Assembly: GCA_036725605.1 (NCBI GenBank)
Contig: DAIMDW010000019.1
Span: 1 to 64,000 of the forward strand
Source of the DNA: CALBTQ01 sp036725605
GTDB lineage: Bacteria > Lernaellota > Lernaellaia > Lernaellales > Lernaellaceae
Direction: 5' to 3'
DNA length: 64,000 nt
The position numbers were made by a program, and so were the translations under genes. The notes beneath the pieces are model-generated. The model worked only from the letters and a program-made list of their open reading frames with translations, was not told the origin of the DNA and searched no databases. Shown piece by piece: positions 1 to 9,394 of the stretch. Position 1 is the stretch's first letter. Each line of letters begins with the position of its first letter.

Positions 1-2
1 GC

Positions 3-2489
3 ATGATTTCCGGCGATTTCACCATCACGCAAAAGGTTGTCATCACCTCCGACTATGACGCCAACCTGCAAAACGGCCAGCAATGCGGCAATCAACTGAC
101 GATATTTTTCCCGCACGAGGCGAGCACGGAGGCGAATTGGTGGATTCCCTCCGCGATCCTTGAACGTCGCGTCTATAAGGGGTCGCCAACCGGATTCAAT
201 CGTTTGTATGCGACCTACCAAACCGAATCCGGCTCGACCAGCAATTATATTTCCTATACTCCGAACACCTTTTGGTGGCGGATCGTGCGTAGCGGATCGA
301 CGATCACGCTTTTTTATTCGGATGCAGGTGAAACGTTTCTCCAATTGGCGCAATTCACCGATTGCGCCACGTCGCCGGGGTTGATTCAAGTAATCGGCTA
401 CTCGACCGACGACGGCTACGATCACGAGAGCTATTCGGACGATCTGACCACCTTGTTTGCGGGTGCGAACACCTGCTACAGCAACTCGCTGCCGACCACG
501 GCAATCGCCGACTACGCCTTGGCCGCCGGCACGAGCGCCGCGGGAACGACCACCGCCGTGTTGGGCTTCGATACGGGCGTATGGCTGGCGGACACCGACG
601 AGTCGAACCCGATCGAAAGCGAGGACGGCGGAAACCTGCGCGGCGCGTACACGAGCGCGAGCGGCGGCGGTTTGTTCGGCATACTGGCGGGAGCGAGCAA
701 TGCGGTGAGCGCCGTAGCTTGTTCGGCAAATGCGAGGATGGTCGTTGGTGCGGGTGCGGCCGGCGCGGGATCGTTCGTTGCAGCCACCGCCGACGGAATC
801 AGCGCGATTGACCTGGGCAACGATTCGCTTTTGAAACATCTTTCCGTCGACTACGCGATCGGCGAAGGGCAACCGTTGGTCGGCGACGAGGTGCATTGCC
901 TGACGCGCTGCGGATCGTTCGCCTACGGGACGAGCGCGGGCGGCGGCTGGTTCGAACCCGACGCAATCGCCGTGGCCGACGACACGCTCAACGGCCGCCA
1001 CTTCGCCGGGGACAAGGTCTCGCTGGCCTGGGCCACGCCGGTGGAAACGGATTGGCTGTATTCGCGTCTGTATCGGCGCGGCTTGTTCACCGGGTCGGGT
1101 CTTTGGCAGCAGTTGAAAGCGGACGGCTTCGGCGGCAGCGGCACGGCGATCGTGTTCGACGGCACGGAAGACGGCAGCCTGGCGTACTACGACACGTCGA
1201 TCGACACGGACGATCATTACGAATACAAAGTCACGCAGATCGACGAAGCGGGCAACGAATCGGCCGGCGCCACCTTCGCGGCCTATTGCGACGAGCCGGT
1301 GATCGCCGCGGTGACGATCCGCGATCCGTCGACCGGCGAATCGGGGACGACCTCGTCGCGCGGCGTGCTGGTGGAAGTCGTCGGTCACAGCGGCCCGGAC
1401 AGCCAGGCGCCGCACGCCGTCGAATGCATTCAGATCAAGGAAGGCGCGGCCTCGTCGTATACGAACAGCCCGTTCTTGCGCTATGCGGAAGGGGCGAGTT
1501 ACCCGTTCACGCTCAGCGAACTCAACGGCAGCAAGACGCTGTACGTGCGCGGCTACTCGCAGGCGGGCGCGGCGGATATGACCGGCGCGAGCGACGGCAG
1601 CGCCTCGATCACGCTGTTGCGGCAATACGCGCCGGCGACGCGGCCGCCGACGACGCAGTCGATGGTGCTGGCCTACGATTTTCTCGGCGACGACGCGGTG
1701 GTGACCGACTACAACGGCAACGAGAAGTTCCCGCCGGCCAACGTGCTCAATCCGGACCTGGGCGTGAAGTGGCAGGGCGCGGACACCAATGCGCATCTGG
1801 ATTTCGACCTGATCGGCATGGGCGGCTACGGCTACGTGGTCAAGTACGTCGCCATCGCCGGTCACAACTTCAATTTGTTCGCCGGCAGCAATTTCAGTTT
1901 GCGCATCCGCTACAAGCAACTGCCGGGCGAGACGTACACCAACGTGGACATCTCCGCGCTGGCGTCCAACGATCTGATTGTGGTGGACATGCAAACCATT
2001 GCGGCGCGGTACGTGCGGTTGGACATGGTTTTCAACGGCACGACGATCAACAACTTCGCGATCGGCCGGGTGATGATCGTGGGTGAGGGCGAACGGACGA
2101 TTCAGCCGACGGCCAACTTCCGCCGCGACGTGCAATGGGGCGCGACCGCGCAGTACACGGCGTTTCACGAGACGGCGGCCACGCGCTTCGCCGCCAACCA
2201 TCGCCACCCGCGCACGGTCGAAATTTCGCTGGACGATTTCCCGGCCGACGACCGGCGGAAGCTCTTCGCCGCCTACGAATTCGCCGGCCGTCATCAGCCG
2301 GTGCTGTGGCTGGGCAAGCCGGAAATTCTGCCCACGCGCGCCGCGCCGGATTGGACGCAACCGGACGACGCCGAGCGGGCGAACAACTTCATGCTTTACG
2401 GTTATTTCGATGACGATCGGCAGGCCTGGACGATGGCCGCGAACGAGCTGGGCCGAACGACGTTGCGTCTGCGCGAAGCCGTCGAATAA
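3..2489 (+). CDS. Tail fibre/tip-like protein, 5' end cut by window
   Basis: The frame is open from the first bases and the ATG at 3 falls inside what looks like a beta-sandwich domain, so the real start is probably upstream of the window. The first 150 residues resemble LamG/DUF1349-type concanavalin-like domains (alternating strands, conserved WWRI segment). The middle (about 330-550) looks like fibronectin-type segments, and about 575-690 resembles a discoidin-like sandwich. The C-terminal 130 residues are more like phage tail proteins, with charged short strands. It is followed 33 bases later by a hub-like protein in the same direction. I infer a tail fibre or tip protein that binds a surface. 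No catalytic motif was seen. A non-phage secreted adhesin is the alternative. Confidence 0.55.
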   Translation: MISGDFTITQKVVITSDYDANLQNGQQCGNQLTIFFPHEASTEANWWIPSAILERRVYKGSPTGFNRLYATYQTESGSTSNYISYTPNTFWWRIVRSGSTITLFYSDAGETFLQLAQFTDCATSPGLIQVIGYSTDDGYDHESYSDDLTTLFAGANTCYSNSLPTTAIADYALAAGTSAAGTTTAVLGFDTGVWLADTDESNPIESEDGGNLRGAYTSASGGGLFGILAGASNAVSAVACSANARMVVGAGAAGAGSFVAATADGISAIDLGNDSLLKHLSVDYAIGEGQPLVGDEVHCLTRCGSFAYGTSAGGGWFEPDAIAVADDTLNGRHFAGDKVSLAWATPVETDWLYSRLYRRGLFTGSGLWQQLKADGFGGSGTAIVFDGTEDGSLAYYDTSIDTDDHYEYKVTQIDEAGNESAGATFAAYCDEPVIAAVTIRDPSTGESGTTSSRGVLVEVVGHSGPDSQAPHAVECIQIKEGAASSYTNSPFLRYAEGASYPFTLSELNGSKTLYVRGYSQAGAADMTGASDGSASITLLRQYAPATRPPTTQSMVLAYDFLGDDAVVTDYNGNEKFPPANVLNPDLGVKWQGADTNAHLDFDLIGMGGYGYVVKYVAIAGHNFNLFAGSNFSLRIRYKQLPGETYTNVDISALASNDLIVVDMQTIAARYVRLDMVFNGTTINNFAIGRVMIVGEGERTIQPTANFRRDVQWGATAQYTAFHETAATRFAANHRHPRTVEISLDDFPADDRRKLFAAYEFAGRHQPVLWLGKPEILPTRAAPDWTQPDDAERANNFMLYGYFDDDRQAWTMAANELGRTTLRLREAVE

Positions 2490-2522
2490 GGCTTTCCCGC
2501 CGTTTCGTGAAAGGAAGCGACC

Positions 2523-4301
2523 ATGACTCAACCGGATTTCACCGGCCGTTACGCCGCGTACGATCTGCTGCTGCGCTGGCAGTGTTCGGCGCCGGCGACG
2601 TTTTTCCAGTACACCTTCGCGCTTGGGCCGCGCACGGTGCACGTGGCCGACGGGCCCTACGCCGGCACCTATAGCGGGCGCGTGGTGGCCGCGGCGACGC
2701 TGCGCGAGGAGTTCGGCGGCGACGCGCTGCCGCGGTTCGTCTGGCCGGAGTTCACCTGTGAAATCGTGCGCACCGACCTTGACGACGAGGCGATCGACGA
2801 CATCGTCACCAAGGTCAATCGTGCGGGCGCCAACGAGCAGACGCTGGAAGTGTTTTTGACCGCCGGCGGCCGATGCGCGGAGAGCGACCGCGTGTTCATC
2901 GGCGCGATCGCCGACGACGGGGTGGAAATCACCGCCGCGACGATCCGCCTGCGCGCGCGGCATCTGCTGGCGAAATACGACATCCGGATTCCCGCCCAGC
3001 GGTTTCTGATCGGCACGCGCCTCGGCGACGCCGCGAAGAACGGCGAACCGCTGCCGATTCTTTACGGCGCCTGGCGCGACAAGGCCGCCCGCTATGCGTT
3101 GCCGGCGTTCATCACCGAACGGCGCACGGAGATCGTCGACGGTTCGCATTATGTGGGCGCGCGTCTGTGTGCGCCCAACGCCAACGGTCTGTACGATTAC
3201 AGCGGTCGGGCGCGCTGGCGTTTCGCCGGGGGAACGCCGCACGGCTTTGACATCTGGGCCGGACAATACGCGCGGCGGACCGGCGTTGACGATCTGAGCG
3301 CGGGAACCTTCGCGCTCGCCGATTCGCGGGCGGTGGACGCCGGCAGCGGGCGCAACGTCTGGCGGCGCGGCGACACGGTGCATCTGGAATACGCCTGGGG
3401 CAACCGCGACGGCGACAACCTGTTGATTCAGGATCCGGTCGACGTTGTCTACGATCTGCTGCGCCATTACGCGGGCGTACCGGCCTCGAAGATCGGCGCG
3501 ACGATCACGCCCGGCAGCGGCGCGCAATTGTCGACCTCGTACCTGGTGCGGGCGCACCTGTCCGAAGCGCGTCCGACGATCACCGGCTGGATTTCCGATC
3601 TGTGCCGCGATACGGGTTTGCTGCTGTTCATCTACAACAACAAATTCGAACTGGCGCATCATCCGCTGTGGCAGTGGGAGTACGGCGCGGAAGGCGACGC
3701 CGTTGCGCTCGATCCGCGCACGGTGCTCGACTCGCAGCGGCACGTGTTCAATCCGCGCAGTTGGAACATCAACCAAATCGTACTGCGCTATCGCCGGGCG
3801 CCGGACACCGGCCGTTATACGGAGGAGATCGAGACGGGCGACGATGATGCCGGCGTGTTGGAGATCGACAGCGATTGGCTGTGGCGGCCGCGTGACGCCC
3901 AGGCGACGTTGGGGTACCTGGCCGCGACGGTCGCCGTCGACAACCGGCAACTGGAGCTGACTTCGCCGCTGGCCGGCCTGCAACTGGCTGTGGCGGAGCG
4001 TCCGGCCGGAGCGACCGGCGCCGCGCGCATTCCGCGCGTTTGTTGGCGCGGCGACGATTTGGAAGACGCCTATTTTTATCCGTACCGGGTGGAGGTCGAT
4101 TTCGCCGCCGCGCGTGCCCGTGTGTGGGCGCACGGGCAGGCCCTGCGCTTTTATCGCGCGGTCGTCGCGCCCGACGACGCGCCGTCCTTCGCCGAAGCGA
4201 GTGAAGCCCAAAAACGCGCCTACGGCTACGCGACCGACGAGGATGGGACGATCGCCGGCGGCGGCACGTATTACAGCAACGCGGTCAACCGGGCCGATTA
4301 G
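2523..4301 (+). CDS. Tail hub/tip-like structural protein
   Basis: A 592-residue soluble protein with a ribosome binding site (GAAAGGAAGCG) just before the ATG. It has no signal peptide and no transmembrane segment. It is rich in beta strands and aromatic residues. An N-terminal third (strand-rich, with a VFIGAIADDG segment) is followed by a middle region with a PLPILYGAWRD segment and a C-terminal region of short strands. This layout is typical of siphophage tail tip or central hub proteins that sit between tape measure and fibre. It lies between a fibre-like gene and two small paralogues, which supports a tail-tip role. The assignment rests on architecture and neighbours, not on a diagnostic motif. 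Confidence 0.5.
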   Translation: MTQPDFTGRYAAYDLLLRWQCSAPATFFQYTFALGPRTVHVADGPYAGTYSGRVVAAATLREEFGGDALPRFVWPEFTCEIVRTDLDDEAIDDIVTKVNRAGANEQTLEVFLTAGGRCAESDRVFIGAIADDGVEITAATIRLRARHLLAKYDIRIPAQRFLIGTRLGDAAKNGEPLPILYGAWRDKAARYALPAFITERRTEIVDGSHYVGARLCAPNANGLYDYSGRARWRFAGGTPHGFDIWAGQYARRTGVDDLSAGTFALADSRAVDAGSGRNVWRRGDTVHLEYAWGNRDGDNLLIQDPVDVVYDLLRHYAGVPASKIGATITPGSGAQLSTSYLVRAHLSEARPTITGWISDLCRDTGLLLFIYNNKFELAHHPLWQWEYGAEGDAVALDPRTVLDSQRHVFNPRSWNINQIVLRYRRAPDTGRYTEEIETGDDDAGVLEIDSDWLWRPRDAQATLGYLAATVAVDNRQLELTSPLAGLQLAVAERPAGATGAARIPRVCWRGDDLEDAYFYPYRVEVDFAAARARVWAHGQALRFYRAVVAPDDAPSFAEASEAQKRAYGYATDEDGTIAGGGTYYSNAVNRAD

Positions 4302-4309
4302 GAGGAACG

Positions 4310-4954
4310 ATGGCACAGTATACCGACGAAGCGGGCAACAGCTTCACCTCGGTTTCCTTCGCGGTGGGCGATCCGATCACCCAGGCGAAAATCGGCGCGC
4401 TGGGCGCCAACGACGCGCTGTTGCGCAACTGCAAGGCGGTGTCGCTTCCGGGCGAATGCTCGACCGCGGTCGAGGTCGTCAACGAAGCCGGCGGCGTGTT
4501 CTGGCTGGCCAAGGTGGCCGAGCAGGGCGACACGTTCACGCTGGTCAATGCCTCGACCTACGGCGGCGTCACCCCGGAGGATTTCACCGGCGAGGGGCTG
4601 TTGCAGCGCGTGTGCTACTTCGCCTTGTGGCTGCAAACGGCCGCCGGCGAGAGCGCGGCGACGCAATATCTGCCGGGCGGCGATAACGATTATCAGATGT
4701 TCGGCGGCAGCGGCGCGGATGCGACCAAGCGGCGCGGCTTCTACAGCGGTCCCGGCTCCGACGGCGGCACGAGCAACTACGACGTCACCGTCACCTGGAC
4801 CGAGGGAACGGAAGATTATCAGCTCACGCTCTGGGTCGACGAGAACAACGGCGACCTGAAAGCGAAGTTCACGCGCGACGAATCGACCGGCAACAGCCAC
4901 CTGGCGCTGGTCGGGTGGATCGAAATCTCGCCGCGCCTGAGCAAAAGCGAGTGA
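4310..4954 (+). CDS. Tail-associated paralogue A (unknown fold)
   Basis: A 214-residue protein starting 8 bases after the hub-like gene, with an AGGAGGAACG ribosome binding site. It is strand-rich and acidic, and lacks a signal peptide. It is clearly paralogous to the next gene: both contain an alternating N-L/D-R block, an AGG-FW segment, an NAS-YGGVTP segment, a GFYSGPGS segment, and a C-terminal W-D-NGDLK block. Its function is unknown. Placement suggests a tail decoration, fibre-tip or chaperone-like part of the same structure. Confidence 0.55.
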   Translation: MAQYTDEAGNSFTSVSFAVGDPITQAKIGALGANDALLRNCKAVSLPGECSTAVEVVNEAGGVFWLAKVAEQGDTFTLVNASTYGGVTPEDFTGEGLLQRVCYFALWLQTAAGESAATQYLPGGDNDYQMFGGSGADATKRRGFYSGPGSDGGTSNYDVTVTWTEGTEDYQLTLWVDENNGDLKAKFTRDESTGNSHLALVGWIEISPRLSKSE

Positions 4955-4965
4955 CGGAGGATGCG

Positions 4966-5658
4966 ATGATTTCCTGGATATCGCTCGACAGCGCCTCGTT
5001 CGACAACAGTGCGTACAACTTTCGCGCGGCCGATCCGACCAGCGCCGCGTTGCTCAACGCGCTGGCCGGCAACGATCGCCTCTGGCGCGACGGCAAGGCC
5101 TTTTCGCTGCCCGGCGTGACGGACACGTCCGTGGCGCGCGCCGAGGCGGGCGGCGCGTTCTGGGTGTGGCAGCACATCGGCGACAACCAGACCAGGACGC
5201 TGCTGAACGCCTCGCATTATGGCGGGGTCACCCCGCTTTCCTTCGGCAGCGGCGCGAGCGGCGGGCTGATCGGCGCGAAGTACCGCGTCGTGCATCTCGA
5301 GTTGTGGTACGCGGCGGACACGACGCTGACGGACATCACGACTTATATGCCCGGCTTTTACACCACTTCGTCCACGGGATCCGATAACGATTCCGACGAC
5401 TGGAAGGTGTTCGCCGGCGCCGCACCGTCCTACGTGCACGGGACGATTCCCTTCTCGAAGGGTTTTTATTCCGGCCCGGGATCGAGCGACGGCACAGGCA
5501 ATTACCGGCTGCAAATGACCGTCGACGACGATCACACCTTTACCGTCTGGGCCGACAACGAGAATGGCGATCTGAAGGTGAAGTATGAGTATGGGGGAAG
5601 TATGGATCAATACTTATCGGTCGTAGTGAAAATAATCGTTAGTCCGATTATTTGTTAG
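4966..5658 (+). CDS. Tail-associated paralogue B (unknown fold)
   Basis: A 230-residue protein and tandem paralogue of the preceding gene, sharing the AGGAFW, NASHYGGVTP, GFYSGPGS and ENGDLKVK segments in the same order. The ATG at 4966 was chosen because GACGGAGG lies 5 bases upstream. The last 25 codons become AT-rich and diverge from the paralogue, and the stop overlaps the end of the convergent lipoprotein gene by 11 bases. This suggests that the 3' end was altered when neighbouring DNA was inserted. Function unknown. Confidence 0.55.
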   Translation: MISWISLDSASFDNSAYNFRAADPTSAALLNALAGNDRLWRDGKAFSLPGVTDTSVARAEAGGAFWVWQHIGDNQTRTLLNASHYGGVTPLSFGSGASGGLIGAKYRVVHLELWYAADTTLTDITTYMPGFYTTSSTGSDNDSDDWKVFAGAAPSYVHGTIPFSKGFYSGPGSSDGTGNYRLQMTVDDDHTFTVWADNENGDLKVKYEYGGSMDQYLSVVVKIIVSPIIC

Positions 5659-5947
5659 TGTCGACGCAATCGAACATACATTCACATCCAGATTCGTTAC
5701 ACTTGGAAAAACAAAGAAATGTAGGATCGCTTCCTTTATCACTTTCATCACAGCTATCAAAACAGTCATCGTATGTGTATGCAGTTGGACCTGTGTCGGG
5801 GTAACAACCACTGATGAAGGTACACAATTTCTCACACGTCACTGACGTTCCATCGTCTTGATTGCCGGTAATGGAATTGTCGTCGCCACAGGCGGCGGGA
5901 AGCAGGCACAGGGTCATTAAAAGCGCGAACAGACCGATCGTTCTCAT
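5648..5947 (-). CDS. Small Cys-rich lipoprotein
   Basis: A 99-residue protein. The ATG at 5947 follows a GGAGGATGACACG ribosome binding site. A hydrophobic signal ends in a PAAC lipobox (Cys20), followed by GDD and a short polar linker. The mature part carries about eleven cysteines in closely spaced pairs, as in small disulfide-bonded exported proteins. It is similar in plan to the other Cys-rich acidic lipoproteins in this window (for example 37703-38137) but without the long Asp run. It lies antisense inside the tail-like module and is AT-richer than its flanks, so it may have arrived separately. Confidence 0.65.
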   Translation of the reverse strand: MRTIGLFALLMTLCLLPAACGDDNSITGNQDDGTSVTCEKLCTFISGCYPDTGPTAYTYDDCFDSCDESDKGSDPTFLCFSKCNESGCECMFDCVDTNK

Positions 5948-6012
5948 CGTGTCATCCTCCAATGAAATATTCCAATGAAAGAATTCTAGCAAAGTGGAAG
6001 GAGAAAGCAACC

Positions 6013-6213
6013 ATGAATCAGGCGGTGCCCAACCACGATCACAACGGCCAGTACGTGCGGGTGGAGGCGTGCGCGCCGATCCGCCGTTCCATCGAACTGC
6101 TGCTGGATAACCTCAACCAGAAGGTCGAGCGCACGCATAAGCTGACGATGCTCGTGCTGTCGTTTCAATTCGTCACCCTCGGCGGGCTGTTGCTGCGCTG
6201 GGTGATCAACTAA
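6013..6213 (+). CDS. Small single-TM protein in tail module
   Basis: A 66-residue protein. The ATG at 6013 is preceded by AAGGAGAAAG. It has a polar N-terminus with paired His residues, a short amphipathic helix (about 24-42, ELLLDNLNQKVERTHK), and one C-terminal membrane segment of about 20 residues ending at the stop. The coiled-coil-plus-C-terminal-TM layout resembles XhlA-type phage membrane proteins or small holin-associated proteins. No lysin gene is nearby, so this is only a suggestion. Confidence 0.5.
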   Translation: MNQAVPNHDHNGQYVRVEACAPIRRSIELLLDNLNQKVERTHKLTMLVLSFQFVTLGGLLLRWVIN

Positions 6214-6224
6214 AGGAGCCTGTC

Positions 6225-6659
6225 ATGAGCCGGGCCAAACACGCCGACATTTTTGCGCATCTGCGCACCGCCTGCGCGGCGATCGACGCCACGGACGGTT
6301 ACAACCTGACCGTCGCCAAGGTGCTCGATCATCCGCCGCTGACCACCGAGCTCGATCCGCTGCCGCTGATCGCCGTGGTCGCCCGCGACGATCAAAGCCG
6401 CGCGCTGCCCTGCAACCTGCTGGCGCACACCGCCGTCTTCGAATTGCACGGTTACGTGGACGCGCCCTTCGGCAGCGAGGCGTTCGACCGCGCCGGGCTG
6501 CTGCTGGCCGACATGCGCCGCGCCGTGATGATCGACCCGACCTGCGCCGGGGCGGCGATCGACACCTTCGTGCAAAGAAGCCGCAGCGCGCCGGCCGACG
6601 ACGCGGGGGTGGTGCAGGTGACGCTGCACCTGGTCGTCCGTTATCACGAGCAGGTGTAG
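6225..6659 (+). CDS. Tail terminator/completion-like protein
   Basis: A 144-residue soluble alpha/beta protein that begins 11 bases after the small membrane protein, with AAAGGAGCC before the ATG. It starts with a helix (HLRTACAAI) and contains a PLIAVVARDD strand, a central ELHGYV strand and a C-terminal long strand (VQVTLHLVVRYHEQV). This is the general pattern of lambda gpU or HK97 gp10-like tail terminators. It closes the plus-strand run of tail-like genes. In most phages this gene lies upstream of the tape measure, so its position at the end is unusual. Confidence 0.45.
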   Translation: MSRAKHADIFAHLRTACAAIDATDGYNLTVAKVLDHPPLTTELDPLPLIAVVARDDQSRALPCNLLAHTAVFELHGYVDAPFGSEAFDRAGLLLADMRRAVMIDPTCAGAAIDTFVQRSRSAPADDAGVVQVTLHLVVRYHEQV

Positions 6660-6723
6660 GCCACGCTTGCATGTGCGGCGGCGAATCAATAAAGTACAGT
6701 CCTTTTCCGGAGAGGGAGGACGC

Positions 6724-7737
6724 GTGGCGCACGAAAGCCTGCTCCAACGACTGAAAGGCAAATTGCTGGTGGGGATCGCCCTGGGCGGATTGCTGTATCT
6801 GCTGCTGGTGGTCTACTCGGGCTGGAGCGACCTGTCGGACGCGCTGTCGTCGTTCTCCTGGAAGCTGTTCCCGCTGTTGCTGGCGCTGGCCTTCGCCAAC
6901 TACGTCTTCCGTTTTCTCAAGTGGGATTTTTACCTGCGCACGCTGGAGATCCCGCTGCCGAAAAAGGACAGCTTCATCATTTTCCTGTCGGGTTTGATCA
7001 TGACGATCAGCCCGGGGAAGATCGGCGAGCTGCTCAAGACGGTGCTGCTCAAGCAGGCCAACCGCACGCCGATCGCCACCTCCGCGCCGATCGTCATCGC
7101 CGAGCGCCTGACCGACTTCGTCGCCCTGGTGGTGATCAGCCTGGCCGGGCTGGTGACCTTCACCGTCGACGAATCGTCGATCGCCGTGCTCGCCGCCGTG
7201 GTGATCGTCCTGGGCGCGTTCATCGGTCTGGTCGGCAGCCGGCGCATCAGCCTGTGGATGATCGGGCTGCTGGAGAAGATTTCCTTCCTCAGCAAGATCG
7301 GCCACAAGCTGCGTGAGGCGTATGAATCGACCTACCGCTTGGTGCGGTTTTTCCCGCTGCTGGTCGCGACGTTCTGGTCGGTGGCGGCGTGGTTTTGCGA
7401 GTGCCTGGGTTTTTGGATCACGCTCAACGCCTTCACCGCGCACCCGAACCTGCTGGCCGCCGCGTTCATTTACGCCCTGGGGACGATCGTGGGCGTGGTC
7501 AGCCCCGGCGGATTGGGCGTGACCGAGGGCAGCATGGTCGGGATGCTGCAAAGCGAGGCGCTGATGGGCGCGGCGAAGCTGTCCAAGGCGCCGGCGGCCG
7601 CGGCCACGTTGATCATCCGCATCGCCACGCTGTGGTTCGCGGTGCTGGTCGGCGCGGTGGTGCTGCTGCTGTTCCAGAACCGTTTCGGCGACGCGGCCGA
7701 CGAGCTGGATAAAGAATTATCTAAAGAAAACGACTGA
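6724..7737 (+). CDS. LPG-synthase-TM family (UPF0104) membrane protein
   Basis: A 337-residue polytopic protein of the lysylphosphatidylglycerol synthase transmembrane/flippase-like family (PF03706), with about eight hydrophobic segments. Family marks include the PGKIGELLKT loop near residue 100 and the SPGGLGVTEG loop near residue 265. A GTG at 6724 is preferred because GAGGGAGG lies 4 bases upstream. An in-frame TTG at 6667 is the longer alternative. Members without the catalytic aminoacyl domain, such as this one, are thought to translocate lipids or lipid-linked molecules across the inner membrane. The substrate cannot be told from sequence. Confidence 0.8.
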   Translation: MAHESLLQRLKGKLLVGIALGGLLYLLLVVYSGWSDLSDALSSFSWKLFPLLLALAFANYVFRFLKWDFYLRTLEIPLPKKDSFIIFLSGLIMTISPGKIGELLKTVLLKQANRTPIATSAPIVIAERLTDFVALVVISLAGLVTFTVDESSIAVLAAVVIVLGAFIGLVGSRRISLWMIGLLEKISFLSKIGHKLREAYESTYRLVRFFPLLVATFWSVAAWFCECLGFWITLNAFTAHPNLLAAAFIYALGTIVGVVSPGGLGVTEGSMVGMLQSEALMGAAKLSKAPAAAATLIIRIATLWFAVLVGAVVLLLFQNRFGDAADELDKELSKEND

Positions 7738-7852
7738 ATGCCGCGGTGCATCATTGCGCTGGACAAGGCGCGGCTTCCTCGTTAAAAGGGCCTCATCGCC
7801 GTTTGACTCCCCCCGGTGAATGCTTCTCGGCGGCGGCGATGGAAGGAGCAAC

Positions 7853-9394
7853 GTGGAACGAACCGAAGTTGTGGTCGTCGGCGGCGGCGTGACCGGTTGC
7901 GGTGTAGCCCGTGATCTGGCCCAACGCGGCGTCGGCGTCATTCTCCTGGAACAACGCGACCTGGCCTACGGGGCCACCGGCCGTTGCCACGGCCTGCTGC
8001 ACAGCGGCGTGCGCTACGCGGTGAAGGACCCCGTCGCGGCCAAGGAGTGCATCGACGAAAATTTGATCGTCCGCAAGATCGCGCCGCACTGCGTGGAGCC
8101 CACCGGCGGCCTGTCGGTCGAATTGCCGGGCGACGACCCTGACTACTACGACCGGCTGCGTAAGGGCTGCGACGAGGCGGGCATCGAATGCGAACCGCTG
8201 GACGTCGCCGACGCCCTGCAGTTGGAACCCGCGCTCAATCCGAACATCACCCGCGCGCTGCGTTTGCCCGACGCGGCGGTCGATCCGTTTCTGCTTTCCC
8301 AGGAAAATGCCCGCGCGGCCCAGCGCGACGGCGCGCACATCCGCATCCATTCCCAGGTGATCGATTTCCGGCGCGCGGGCGACCGCGTGGTCGGCGTGCG
8401 CTATCGCGACGACGAGGGCGAGCACGAGATTCAGGCCGACGTGACGGTGCTGGCCGCCGGCGGCTGGGGCAAGCCGTTGGCCGCGTTGGCCGGGGTGAAG
8501 GTCGGCATGACGCTGTCCAAGGGCAGCCTGGTGATCATGAACCGCCGCTTCTGCGACCGGGTGATCAACCGCTGCCGCATGCCGTCGGACGCGGACCTGA
8601 TCATCCCCAACGGCCCGACGAGCATCATCGGCACGACGAGCATCACCGTGCCGTCGCCCGACGGGCTGATCATCGAGGATCGCGAACTGGACGTGTTGCT
8701 CTCCGAAGGCATCGACCTGGTGCCTGATTTTTCCTCCGGACGCACCCTGCGCGCTTACGCCGGCGTGCGGCCGCTGTACCAGGAAGAGGAAGCGGCGGGC
8801 GACGGGCGCAACATCAGCCGCGGCTTTTTCGTGCTCGATCACGGCGTGCGCGACGACGCGCCGGGGCTGGTGAGCATCGTCGGCGGCAAGCTGACGACCT
8901 ACCGCCTGATGGCCGAGAAGACCGCCGACAAGGTGTGCGAACTGCTCAACGTCGACGTGCGCGGCCGCACGGCCGACACGCCGTTGCGCGAGGCGAAACG
9001 CACGCCGCACTACCGCCGCTACGAACGCCTGGCGCGTTTGAACGAAACGGCGCCGGGTGAAATGATCTGCGAATGCGAGATGGTCAGCCGCGAGGCGATC
9101 CGCGCCATCCTCCCCGAACTCAACGGCCGCGCCGACCTGGCCGATGTGCAGCACCGCACGCGTCTGGGCATGGGCCCCTGCCAGGGCGGTCTGTGCTCGT
9201 ATCGCGGGCTGGCGTTGATGCAGGCCGAGGGGCTGGTCAAACCCGGCGAGGCCGCGCGCGTGCTCGGGCGGTTCCTCGAACAGCGTTTTTCCGGCATCAA
9301 CCCGGTGCTGTGGGGCGATCAGCTCCGCGAGGAGGCGCTGAACTTCGCGTTGTACTGCACCTTGTTCAACATGGATCGCGAGGATCGGTCATGA
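7853..9394 (+). CDS. glpA: Anaerobic glycerol-3-phosphate dehydrogenase subunit A
   Basis: A 513-residue FAD-dependent catalytic subunit that oxidises glycerol-3-phosphate to dihydroxyacetone phosphate and passes electrons through GlpB and GlpC to quinone. An N-terminal Rossmann dinucleotide motif (VVVGGGVTGCGVA) is followed by the GATGRCHGLLHSG FAD block and a C-terminal BFD-like iron-sulfur domain with Cys406, Cys408, Cys443 and Cys448 (CEC and PCQGGLC). The GTG start at 7853 was chosen for AAGGAG 4 bases upstream. The stop overlaps the glpB start by four bases. Length and order match GlpA of Escherichia coli-type operons. No glycerol kinase or transporter lies beside it. Confidence 0.93.
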   Translation: MERTEVVVVGGGVTGCGVARDLAQRGVGVILLEQRDLAYGATGRCHGLLHSGVRYAVKDPVAAKECIDENLIVRKIAPHCVEPTGGLSVELPGDDPDYYDRLRKGCDEAGIECEPLDVADALQLEPALNPNITRALRLPDAAVDPFLLSQENARAAQRDGAHIRIHSQVIDFRRAGDRVVGVRYRDDEGEHEIQADVTVLAAGGWGKPLAALAGVKVGMTLSKGSLVIMNRRFCDRVINRCRMPSDADLIIPNGPTSIIGTTSITVPSPDGLIIEDRELDVLLSEGIDLVPDFSSGRTLRAYAGVRPLYQEEEAAGDGRNISRGFFVLDHGVRDDAPGLVSIVGGKLTTYRLMAEKTADKVCELLNVDVRGRTADTPLREAKRTPHYRRYERLARLNETAPGEMICECEMVSREAIRAILPELNGRADLADVQHRTRLGMGPCQGGLCSYRGLALMQAEGLVKPGEAARVLGRFLEQRFSGINPVLWGDQLREEALNFALYCTLFNMDREDRS

